In this document: positions 1 through 5,775 of the stretch, piece after piece
How positions within the stretch are numbered: position 1 is the stretch's first letter
How the letters are laid out: each line of letters opens with the position of its first letter
DNA from: Actinomycetes bacterium
Lineage (GTDB): Bacteria; Actinomycetota; Acidimicrobiia; Acidimicrobiales; Palsa-688
Length of the DNA: 11,301 nt
NCBI GenBank assembly: GCA_021808665.1
Contig: JAKBBA010000099.1
Location: forward strand, 1-11,301
Direction: 5' to 3'
Translations under genes and position numbers: made by a program
Notes under the pieces: model-generated
Seen by the model: only the letters and a program-made list of their open reading frames with translations
Told to the model about the DNA's origin: nothing
Database searches by the model: none

Positions 1-82
1 CGCCCAGGGATCCGCTCGGCTAGATTAATTCGGGCTCTAGGGACGTCGGCGCTAGACGGTTATGTGGCATTTAGCGGTCCGT
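1..82. other. Non-coding left edge, nothing recognised
   Basis: Stop codons occur in all plus-strand frames and I see no credible start with a ribosome binding site. No tRNA-like cloverleaf or clear promoter was found. The gene to the left, if any, ends before the window begins. Confidence 0.4.
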
Positions 83-141
83 CCAAAAACGATTGATACT
101 TTATGCCGGCTATGGATGTATAAAGTATCAATCGTTTTTGG
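83..141. repeat. Perfect 22-bp inverted repeat, possible bidirectional terminator
   Basis: The left arm (83-104, starting CCAAAAACGATTG) is the exact reverse complement of the right arm (120-141, ending CAATCGTTTTTGG), with a 15-nt spacer (105-119). The arms are AT-rich in a GC-rich neighbourhood. The hairpin lies 28 bp beyond the stop of the minus-strand RAM-domain gene, and each arm ends in a five-T run on one strand, so termination from either side is the simplest reading. The runs lie inside the stem rather than after it, which is atypical for an intrinsic terminator. A small transposable-element remnant or a protein-binding palindrome is possible. Confidence 0.75.
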
Positions 142-168
142 GAGCGAGGCTGGCTGGGCGTGGCCGAA

Positions 169-462
169 CTACCTTGGCTCCTCTTGCGTAGCGCCAACCT
201 CCCAGATCGCATCGAGGTCGCTTCGGCGGTAGGCCTGAAACGCTATCAACGTCGAAGTGGAAACGATCCCGTCGAGTCCGGCTATGTGCCTTGTCACTAT
301 GTCCGCAAGGTCCTCGTGGCGGCGCACCCGCACGACCGCGACAATGTCTGCCTTGCCGGAGACGGAGTAGACCTCGCTCACCCCATCGGTTTCGGCGAGC
401 TCAACAGCGAGGTCTGCGAGGCGGGCCGGGGTCGCATCTATGAGCACGAAGGCGTGGATCAT
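169..462 (-). CDS. Stand-alone Lrp/AsnC ligand-binding (RAM) domain protein
   Basis: This 97-residue protein consists of one RAM (regulation of amino-acid metabolism) domain, the effector-binding and oligomerising half of Lrp/AsnC regulators, without the usual N-terminal helix-turn-helix. The start MIHAFVLIDA is a typical first RAM strand. It continues through a helix (about residues 12-24), a V-x-E-V-Y strand, the G-K-A-D-I-V-A-V-V segment that matches the conserved 'G-x-x-D' turn, and a final strand ending near IAFQAYRR. The start is ATG at 462 with AGGTG just upstream. Lacking a DNA-binding part, it may bind amino acids and modify a full-length partner, but this is inference. It is transcribed divergently from the small Cys-rich gene (81 bp between starts). 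Such stand-alone RAM proteins are common in Actinobacteria. Confidence 0.85.
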   Translation of the reverse strand: MIHAFVLIDATPARLADLAVELAETDGVSEVYSVSGKADIVAVVRVRRHEDLADIVTRHIAGLDGIVSTSTLIAFQAYRRSDLDAIWEVGATQEEPR

Positions 463-509
463 CGCACCTAAGCTAGCGCCAGCAGCTCGGCTCGGGGCGA
501 CTCGTAGAC

Positions 510-525
510 CTCTCCAGTATGAGAG
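510..525. promoter_or_regulatory. Candidate operator/-10 region in the divergent gap
   Basis: The 81-bp gap between the RAM-domain gene and the small Cys-rich gene holds a CTCTC / GAGAG inverted repeat (510-514 and 521-525, 6-nt spacer). It overlaps TATGAG (518-523), a plausible -10 for the plus-strand gene with a very short leader. No good -35 is visible. The short arms could occur by chance. Confidence 0.25.
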
Positions 526-543
526 TCACACCCTCCTGAAACA

Positions 544-747
544 ATGTCTCCCATGAAGACGTTGTCTATCAGCTGCGACGATTGTGTCATGGTCTCCACG
601 CAGGCTTGCGAGGGGTGCGTGGTCAGCTTCATTTGCGACCGGGAGCCCGACGATGCTGTGATCGTCGACGCGGCCCAGGAGCGGGCCATTCGTGCACTCG
701 GCGCTGTCGGACTGCTACCGCCGCTGCTCCATCGGGCTTGCGGCTGA
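544..747 (+). CDS. Small conserved Cys-rich protein of unknown function
   Basis: The product is 67 residues (64 if the second ATG at 553 is used). No Shine-Dalgarno sequence precedes either ATG. The N-terminal half carries cysteines at 11, 14, 22, 25 and 31, that is C-D-D-C, A-C-E-G-C and a single C, an arrangement that could hold zinc or a small Fe-S cluster. The C-terminal half (about 41-62) is a probable helix with E-R-A-I-R-A-L and a hydrophobic L-L-P-P-L-L end. I recall similar short proteins as conserved hypotheticals in Actinobacteria near PimB'-type genes, but no function is established. It reads in the same direction as the glycosyltransferase 126 bp downstream. Coding is supported by the patterned cysteines and hydrophobic spacing. 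Confidence 0.7.
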   Translation: MSPMKTLSISCDDCVMVSTQACEGCVVSFICDREPDDAVIVDAAQERAIRALGAVGLLPPLLHRACG

Positions 748-762
748 CCCCCTCGCCGGGGG

Positions 763-797
763 CCGACCTCCGCCAACCGTTCGGCGGTTGTGGTCGG
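763..797 (+). terminator. Interrupted hairpin after the small Cys-rich gene
   Basis: Two nested stems are visible: CCGACC (763-768) pairs with GGTCGG (792-797), and CAACCG (774-779) pairs with CGGTTG (785-790) around a TTCGG loop. An internal bulge of five and one bases separates them. It begins 15 bp after the stop of the small gene. No T-run follows, so it is at best a non-canonical terminator or an RNA structure in the leader of the glycosyltransferase mRNA. Confidence 0.35.
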
Positions 798-873
798 AGA
801 CTGGTAGCGTCTGCGTCGCTTTGTTCCCGGCCGACGCGACTTCAAAAAGACGGCAACGGTCGCCAACCTGGGA

Positions 874-2022
874 GTGCCCCGCCTCTTGATCAAGCACCTT
901 CTCGTAACCAACGACTTCCCGCCGAAGGTGGGTGGCATACAGAACTACCTGTGGGAGCTGTGGCGGCGGCTGCCACCCACGGATTTCGTGGTTCTCACCT
1001 CTCCGTATAAGGGTGCTTCCGAGTTCGACCGGGCGCAGCCATACCGCGTCGTAAGAACCCCCGAACCGGTCCTGCTCCCCAGCCCCTTGATGGTACGGCG
1101 GGTCAACGCGTTGGCTCGCGCGGAGGAAGCGAAGCTCGTGGTCCTCGACCCCGCCGTGCCGCTCGGCCTCGTCGGACCCTACCTGGACGTGCCCTATGCG
1201 GTCGCTCTTCACGGGGCCGAGGTGAGCGTGCCAGGCCGCCTCCCGGTATCACGGCAGGCGCTGGCTCACGTTCTCGGCCGCGCAACGCTGCTGATCGCCG
1301 GGGGCGCCTATCCCGCTAACGAAGCGCGACGCGCGCAAGCGAACCTACCCCGATCGGTCGACGTGCCGCCCGGCGTCGACTCCTCTCGCTTCGCCCCCCT
1401 GGGTGTGCCGGGACGCGTAGCCGCCCGTGAAGTTTTCAAGCTCACGCCAGAAGCTCCTGTCGTGCTCAGCGTGAGCCGGCTGGTGCCTCGCAAGGGCATG
1501 GACGTGCTGATCGAAGCAGCTGCGCGGCTGCGATCGAGCGGAGAATTCCCGCGACTCGAAGTGGTCATCGCCGGGAAAGGCCGCGACCGGGAACGCCTCG
1601 AACGTCTCATCTCGAAGACGTCTGCACCGGTACGACTCCTCGGTCGGGTCTCCGACGCCGAGCTTCCCGACCTGTATGGCGCCGCCGACATCTTCGTGCT
1701 GTGCTGCAGGGGCCGTTGGCGCGGTTTGGAGCAGGAAGGTTTCGGTATCGTGCTCCTCGAGGCGGCAGCAGCCGGCTTGCCCTGCATAGCGGGCGACAGC
1801 GGTGGGGCATCCGACGCTGTCGCGGATCAGCTCACCGGGTTGGTCGTAGCGAATCCAGAGGACTCCGCGGAGCTTGCCGGCGCGCTCGCACGTCTCTTGC
1901 GCAATCCTGGGGAGGCGGCGAGGATGGGGACAGAGGGACGGCTGCGGGCCATGCGTTCGTTCTCCTACGACCTGCTAGCCGAACGACTACGCGATGGCCT
2001 CGATGCAGCGGTGGCGTCTTAG
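874..2022 (+). CDS. GT4 glycosyltransferase, PimB'-like alpha-mannosyltransferase
   Basis: A GT-B glycosyltransferase of family 4, 382 residues, the usual length. Seen in sequence: L-L-V-T-N-D-F-P-P with G-G-I-Q (20-23) in the first Rossmann loop; H-G-A-E-V (113-117); the P-P-G-V-D-S-S-R-F hinge (165-173); S-R-L-V-P-R-K-G (201-208), binding donor phosphates; and the E-x7-E pair E288/E296 in EGFGIVLLE. The spacing of these blocks closely resembles mycobacterial PimB' (Rv2188c), which adds the second mannose from GDP-mannose to PIM1 on the inner membrane face. Donor and acceptor are inferred. The start is GTG at 874 with GGGA just upstream; TTG at 886 is an alternative. A SRPBCC gene follows after 79 bp, an association also seen near Rv2188c/Rv2185c. 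Confidence 0.85.
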   Translation: MPRLLIKHLLVTNDFPPKVGGIQNYLWELWRRLPPTDFVVLTSPYKGASEFDRAQPYRVVRTPEPVLLPSPLMVRRVNALARAEEAKLVVLDPAVPLGLVGPYLDVPYAVALHGAEVSVPGRLPVSRQALAHVLGRATLLIAGGAYPANEARRAQANLPRSVDVPPGVDSSRFAPLGVPGRVAAREVFKLTPEAPVVLSVSRLVPRKGMDVLIEAAARLRSSGEFPRLEVVIAGKGRDRERLERLISKTSAPVRLLGRVSDAELPDLYGAADIFVLCCRGRWRGLEQEGFGIVLLEAAAAGLPCIAGDSGGASDAVADQLTGLVVANPEDSAELAGALARLLRNPGEAARMGTEGRLRAMRSFSYDLLAERLRDGLDAAVAS

Positions 2023-2086
2023 TAGACAAAGCTGCCGCTGCACGTCGCTTTCCTGGTACTACGGTGGCGCATGGGATAGCGCACCC

Positions 2087-2093
2087 GAGGAGG
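2087..2093 (+). promoter_or_regulatory. Shine-Dalgarno site fixing the SRPBCC start
   Basis: GAGGAGG lies 8 nt before GTG at 2102. The frame is open further upstream to an ATG at 1994, but that would overlap the end of the glycosyltransferase and has no ribosome binding site, so GTG 2102 is preferred. Confidence 0.75.
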
Positions 2094-2101
2094 TTCCCGC
2101 A

Positions 2102-2572
2102 GTGCAGGAGCAGGTCATAGAGAGGATGGTCATAGCAGCCTCCCCGGAGGACTGCTACGCGGTGCTCACCGACTTCGAGCATTACAGCGACTGGGCCGCC
2201 GACGTTAAGACCGTACATGTAGACAGTACCGACGATCAGGGCCGAGCAGCGGTGGTCACGTTTCGAGCCGCGGCGTTCGGGCGAAGCACCTCGTACACTT
2301 TGCGCTACGACTACGAAGGCGCGCCAAGCGCAATTGCTTGGGTTCAGGTGGACGGCGACCTCACCGGCCAACTGGACGGCCGCTACCAGTTGTCACCTTC
2401 GGAGGGTGGAGGAACCGACATCGAGTACCGCCTGGTGGTGGACCTCAAAGTGCCGCTGCCTGGATTCGTCAAGCGACGAGCGGAAGGTCGGATCATGGGT
2501 ACAGCCCTCAAGGACCTCAAATCTTTTGTGGAGGCGAAGGAACCCTCCTCGACACCACCAGGACGGGGATGA
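2102..2572 (+). CDS. SRPBCC (START-like) family protein
   Basis: This is a 156-residue protein of the polyketide cyclase/dehydrase-lipid transport superfamily, which folds into a helix-grip cavity for hydrophobic ligands. It opens with a short strand and the hallmark A-S-P-E-D-C-Y-A-V-L-T-D-F-E-H-Y-S-D-W (13-31), the helix pair that caps the cavity. Alternating strands follow through about residue 118, and a long C-terminal amphipathic helix from P-G-F-V-K-R-R (120-126) to F-V-E-A-K. No catalytic residues are evident. Related actinobacterial proteins (Rv2185c type) sit beside PimB' genes, suggesting a lipid-handling role, but the ligand is unknown. The end (residues 148-156) is Pro/Gly-rich and unstructured. 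It converges with the carboxypeptidase gene, leaving 32 bp between stops. Confidence 0.8.
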   Translation: MQEQVIERMVIAASPEDCYAVLTDFEHYSDWAADVKTVHVDSTDDQGRAAVVTFRAAAFGRSTSYTLRYDYEGAPSAIAWVQVDGDLTGQLDGRYQLSPSEGGGTDIEYRLVVDLKVPLPGFVKRRAEGRIMGTALKDLKSFVEAKEPSSTPPGRG

Positions 2573-2573
2573 G

Positions 2574-2586
2574 GAGCGAAGCGCTC
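2574..2586. terminator. Small hairpin between convergent genes
   Basis: GAGCG (2574-2578) and CGCTC (2582-2586) flank a 3-nt loop in the 32-bp gap between the convergent SRPBCC and carboxypeptidase genes. The stem is short and there is no T-run, so a terminator role is only a possibility. Confidence 0.2.
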
Positions 2587-2604
2587 AGGCGGGATCCGGG
2601 TATC

Positions 2605-3774
2605 TCAGCGGCCGACGCCTAGAAAATGCTCGACGCGCCACAACAAGGTCGGTTGGCGGAAGTGGCCGTCGAGGACGAGGCTCGTCGTCCCGTCACCGGT
2701 GAGTGACGTCGGGGCGCGAAGCGTAACGGAGCCAGCGGGGCCGGCGGCGGGGGAGAACGGAGGCGGTGACGACGCCGGCAGCGAAACCTGAGCGGGCGTA
2801 CCGGGCGGGTAGATCGTCTCGAGAGCTTTCGCGGTGACTGAGGAAGCTGTCTGGTCGGCCCACGTAACTTTGTACACGGGGGTGCCGGCGGGGAGGACTG
2901 TGCGCGGCGCAAAGGCTGAGAATGCGCTGTCGGTGAGAGCTTGGGCGGCGTTGATTGCTGCCGCGACGAGCGGACCGTTGCGCTGCCCGAGCACTATCCC
3001 GAAGAGGGTTATGGGGATGCCGTCGACCTTTCTCGTCACCGCCCAGACCAGGCATCCTCCGGCGGCACCGGTTGAACCCGTCTTGATCCCGATGTAGCCG
3101 TCCTTACCGGCGAGGGTGTTGTAGTTGGTTACGTTCCCAGCCAGAGGTAGGTTGGCGCTCGGCATGTCAACGATCTGAGCGAACACGGGATTCGCCATCG
3201 CTTTGCGTGCGAGCAGCAGCTGGTCCGATGCGGTCGATTCGGACCCAGCTTCGTAGCCGCTGGCGTCGACGTAGGAGGTGTGCGTCATCCCGAGAGCCTT
3301 CGCGGTGGAGTTCATCTTCGCTACGAAGGCGTTCAAGGATCCCGCGTCGAAACTGGCGAGGATGTCCGCCATGTTGTCGGCGGAAGGTATCAGCAGCGCC
3401 TGGAGTGCGGTCAGCTCCGAGATCTTCTCCCCTGCGGTCACGGTCACAAGGGACTGGTCCAGGGCGATGCGCGCGGGAAGTGTTGCGGCTTGCGCAGCGC
3501 TCACAGTGATAGTGGGCCCGGGCTCACCAAGGCTGAGCGGGTGGTCGTCGAGGACCACCAGCGCCGTCATCACCTTCGTGACGCTGGCGAGCGGTACCGC
3601 CGTGTTCTGGGCGTGCCCGGCGAGCACCTGACCCGATGCGGTCATGATCTCCGACTCGCCCTGGCCTGGCAGTGTGATAGCGGCCTGCTTGCCTGGTACT
3701 GAGACGGGAGGCTTGGCTACGGCGAGCGCTACTGGGGGTGGGATGGCCGCGTTCGCAGCGATCGCTACGATCAC
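2605..3774 (-). CDS. D-alanyl-D-alanine carboxypeptidase (peptidase S11)
   Basis: A DacA/PBP5-type low-molecular-weight penicillin-binding protein that removes the terminal D-Ala from peptidoglycan stem peptides outside the membrane. Numbered from GTG at 3774 (389 residues): the catalytic block P-L-A-S-V-T-K holds Ser64 and Lys67 (SxxK); S-A-D-N-M at 131-135 is the SxN block with Asp at the third position; K231-T-G is the KTG box. The stretch T-H-T-S-Y-V-D-A-S-G-Y is also typical of the family. Residues after about 290 form a Pro/Ala-rich C-terminal region. GTG 3774 is the only ATG/GTG/TTG start in frame, yet the frame is open upstream and encodes a basic stretch and a hydrophobic helix, so the true start is probably ATT at 3879 (424 residues). 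It lies just downstream of the ABC permease and is probably co-transcribed. Confidence 0.9.
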   Translation of the reverse strand: MIVAIAANAAIPPPVALAVAKPPVSVPGKQAAITLPGQGESEIMTASGQVLAGHAQNTAVPLASVTKVMTALVVLDDHPLSLGEPGPTITVSAAQAATLPARIALDQSLVTVTAGEKISELTALQALLIPSADNMADILASFDAGSLNAFVAKMNSTAKALGMTHTSYVDASGYEAGSESTASDQLLLARKAMANPVFAQIVDMPSANLPLAGNVTNYNTLAGKDGYIGIKTGSTGAAGGCLVWAVTRKVDGIPITLFGIVLGQRNGPLVAAAINAAQALTDSAFSAFAPRTVLPAGTPVYKVTWADQTASSVTAKALETIYPPGTPAQVSLPASSPPPFSPAAGPAGSVTLRAPTSLTGDGTTSLVLDGHFRQPTLLWRVEHFLGVGR

Positions 3775-3879
3775 TCCGGCGGCGACGAGGACGATCAGGG
3801 CAAAGACGCCAAAGACGACTCCGACGACTAGAGCGGTGGAGCGCCCGCTTTTCTCCTTGCTATGGGCGCCGCGAGGAAT
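3775..3879 (-). other. Probable missing N-terminus (signal anchor) of the carboxypeptidase
   Basis: In frame with the carboxypeptidase and directly after the permease stop (TGA 3894-3892), these 35 codons read I-P-R-G-A-H-S-K-E-K-S-G-R-S, then a hydrophobic run of roughly 25 residues rich in Val, Ala and Phe that continues into the first residues of the GTG-started form. This is a classic positively charged n-region plus membrane helix. There is no ATG, GTG or TTG in it. ATT at 3879-3877 has AAAGGG 7 nt upstream (3892-3887), overlapping the permease stop. An ATT start is rare; a sequence error in a standard start is the main alternative. Confidence 0.55.
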
Positions 3880-3891
3880 CGCTCGACCCTT

Positions 3892-4776
3892 TCAGCTTCG
3901 TACCCGCTTGTTGAAGGCGCGAATGCCGAGCCCGGTGAACAACACGGTGAACCCGATGAGGACCGGGTAGATGACGTAGAGGTGCATGTGCGGGACAGAG
4001 GTGAACGCTGCACGCATACCCTCGTTCACGTAGATCAAGGGGTTGATCAGAACCAGGGTCTGCAGCCATTTGAAACCTCCGACTTTGACAGACGCCAGAC
4101 GGGTCCACTGGTAGTACGTTCCCCCGAGGAACGTGATCGGCAGCACGATGAAGCCGAACATCAGGCCGATGTTGCGCGGTTCGAATGTGCAGCCGAGAAG
4201 CAGGCCGAGAGCGCTGAACGCAATGCATGTGAGCGGTATGAGCGTCAGCGCAACAGCCCATTTGACGTTGAAGGAGGGATGGACCCCGCTTGCGTGGACG
4301 ACTGCGGCGATAGGAAAGACTATGACCGCTGCAAGGACACCCTGGACGACTCCCGAGAGCACCTTCGCGACGGCCACCAGCCATACCGGGCAAGGGGCTT
4401 GCACCCGGTCTTCGATCTCGCGGGTGAAACCGAACTCCTGCGCGAGCGTCAAGGCCACGGTCTGCACCCCTTGGAACATCACTGAGATCCCGACCACTCC
4501 TGGCACGAGCACAGACGCGAAAGAGGCCGCGCCGCTGCCACCCCCGACGGACTGGCCAATCTCGGGGAAGACGAACAAGAAGACGAAGACGAGTAGGAAC
4601 GGCTGCACCAACGTGCGCAGGACGAACTCGCCGAGGTGCTTTCGCAGGACCGTCAGGTCCCTGAGCAGGAGCGCCCCGAGCGCGCTGACGCTTGCCGACG
4701 CGGCGCTGCGGCGGACTCCGACGTCGATTGCGTACATGTCAGCGCGCGAAACGCTGGGAAGCTCTATTGATGCCAT
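3892..4776 (-). CDS. ABC-2 type exporter permease (DrrB-like)
   Basis: A 294-residue integral membrane subunit of an ABC-2 exporter, matching the usual length for DrrB-type permeases. Hydrophobic segments are visible at about 56-71, 88-112, 131-160, 172-196, 203-219 and 266-284, giving six helices. The E-F-G-F-T-R-E-I-E-D-R-V region (114-125) corresponds to the conserved cytoplasmic coupling segment of the family. The block F-L-G-G-T-Y-Y-Q (216-223), the segment L-I-N-P-L-I-Y-V-N-E-G-M-R and the C-terminal helix are also family-like. ATG at 4776 shares its A with the TGA stop of the ATPase (TGATG), so the two subunits are translationally coupled. The exported substrate cannot be told from sequence; the family moves drugs, lipids and cell-wall precursors. 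Confidence 0.9.
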   Translation of the reverse strand: MASIELPSVSRADMYAIDVGVRRSAASASVSALGALLLRDLTVLRKHLGEFVLRTLVQPFLLVFVFLFVFPEIGQSVGGGSGAASFASVLVPGVVGISVMFQGVQTVALTLAQEFGFTREIEDRVQAPCPVWLVAVAKVLSGVVQGVLAAVIVFPIAAVVHASGVHPSFNVKWAVALTLIPLTCIAFSALGLLLGCTFEPRNIGLMFGFIVLPITFLGGTYYQWTRLASVKVGGFKWLQTLVLINPLIYVNEGMRAAFTSVPHMHLYVIYPVLIGFTVLFTGLGIRAFNKRVRS

Positions 4777-5714
4777 CAGTCTCTCAGCTCTTTTCCGGTC
4801 AGGTCGATGAAGACCGTCTCGAGTGTCGGCTCCTCCAGCGAAATGTCGACTATGCCTACCCCGACGTGCTCAGCCGTCGCTACCACCTTAGGGAGGACAC
4901 CCGTTCGATCCCGGACGTGGATCTCGATCCCGCCGTCCGTCGCACGAAGTTTCGTGGCCTCGGGCATGTCGGCCTCCAGCTCGGCGAACAGTACTGCCGC
5001 CTCTCCCGAAACCCTGACCTTGAGGATAGTTTCGGCGCCTACGGAGGCCTTCAGGACTGACGGCGTGTCCATGGCCAGGATCCGCCCGTGGTCCATGATC
5101 GCCACCCGGTTGCAGAGCTGGTCGGCTTCCTCCATGTAGTGCGTGGTCAAAAGGATCGTCTGCCCTGCCGCGTTCAAACCGGTGAGCACTTCCCAAAGCG
5201 CAAGCCGACTCTGCGGATCGAGGCCGGCGGTGGGCTCGTCCAAGAAGAGCACCGCCGGGCGGTGAAGCATCGCCCGGGCGACCATCAACCTCTGGGCCAT
5301 GCCGCCCGATAGGGCGTAGACAGACGCCTTTGCCCACTTTCCGAGGTGGAACTGCTCGAGGAGGCGGTCGGCCTCCGACTTCGAGTCTCTCGCCGACATT
5401 GCGAAGAGGCGGCCGTGGAAGTAGAGGTTCTCCCATACGTTGAGCTGACGGTCCAGGGTGTTCTGCTGGGAGACGACTCCGATCAACTGTTTGGCGAGCG
5501 CCGGGTGCGCGACGACGTCAACGCTGCCGACGTACGCCTTACCGGAGGTCGGTATCACGCGGGTCGTGAGCATTCCGGCTGTCGTCGTCTTGCCGGCTCC
5601 GTTCGGGCCGAGCAGACCGAAGATCTCGCCGCGTGCCACTTCGAGGTCGAGTCCGTCGACAGCCTTGAAGTCGGTTCCGGGATAAGTCTTCGTCAGGCCG
5701 ACGGTGCGTATCAT
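4776..5714 (-). CDS. ABC exporter ATP-binding subunit (DrrA-like)
   Basis: A 312-residue ATPase that powers the adjacent permease. All nucleotide-binding motifs are intact: Walker A G-P-N-G-A-G-K-T-T (36-44), Q-loop Q83/Q84, signature L-S-G-G-M-A-Q-R (135-142), Walker B A-V-L-F-L-D-E-P (154-161), D-loop G-L-D (164-166) and H-loop H192. The C-terminal segment after about 225 ends in E-E-P-T-L-E-T-V-F-I-D-L-T-G, the tail typical of DrrA/daunorubicin-resistance ATPases. The chosen start, ATG 5714, gives MIRTVGLTKTYPG, the normal beginning of the fold. An in-frame ATG at 5777 would add 21 residues of no family resemblance. It is divergent from the histidine kinase, 61 bp apart, and may be controlled by that two-component system (inference). 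Confidence 0.93.
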   Translation of the reverse strand: MIRTVGLTKTYPGTDFKAVDGLDLEVARGEIFGLLGPNGAGKTTTAGMLTTRVIPTSGKAYVGSVDVVAHPALAKQLIGVVSQQNTLDRQLNVWENLYFHGRLFAMSARDSKSEADRLLEQFHLGKWAKASVYALSGGMAQRLMVARAMLHRPAVLFLDEPTAGLDPQSRLALWEVLTGLNAAGQTILLTTHYMEEADQLCNRVAIMDHGRILAMDTPSVLKASVGAETILKVRVSGEAAVLFAELEADMPEATKLRATDGGIEIHVRDRTGVLPKVVATAEHVGVGIVDISLEEPTLETVFIDLTGKELRD

Positions 5715-5775
5715 CGCTGTAGCGCCTATCGCGGCCGGAGCGGGACTCACCCTGTTAACGTTCGAGTCGTGCAGC
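5715..5775. promoter_or_regulatory. Divergent promoter region, ABC exporter / two-component operon
   Basis: This 61-bp gap must carry promoters for both directions. It contains GTTAACGTT (5754-5762), two overlapping 6-bp palindromes, and no clear Shine-Dalgarno for either gene, so short-leader or leaderless transcripts are possible. The CATG at 5775-5778 contains the kinase ATG on one strand and an in-frame ATG for the ATPase on the other. No convincing -35/-10 pair could be assigned. Confidence 0.5.

Noticed and set aside
160..471. A plus-strand open frame of 103 codons opposite the RAM-domain gene.
   Set aside because: The minus-strand product is a recognisable RAM domain; the plus reading has no pattern and no ribosome binding site.
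715..1212. A minus-strand open frame of 165 codons across the start of the glycosyltransferase gene.
   Set aside because: It is antisense to conserved GT4 motifs and its own sequence shows no domain.
5745..5762. A possible PHO-box-like direct repeat (ACTCACC followed by GTTAACGTT) for RegX3-type binding.
   Set aside because: Only the first unit resembles GTTCACC (five of seven); the second does not match at 11-bp spacing.
5704..5775. An upstream GTG start for the histidine kinase adding 24 residues.
   Set aside because: It would overlap the ATPase start, has no ribosome binding site, and the added residues are not a convincing membrane helix. It remains possible.
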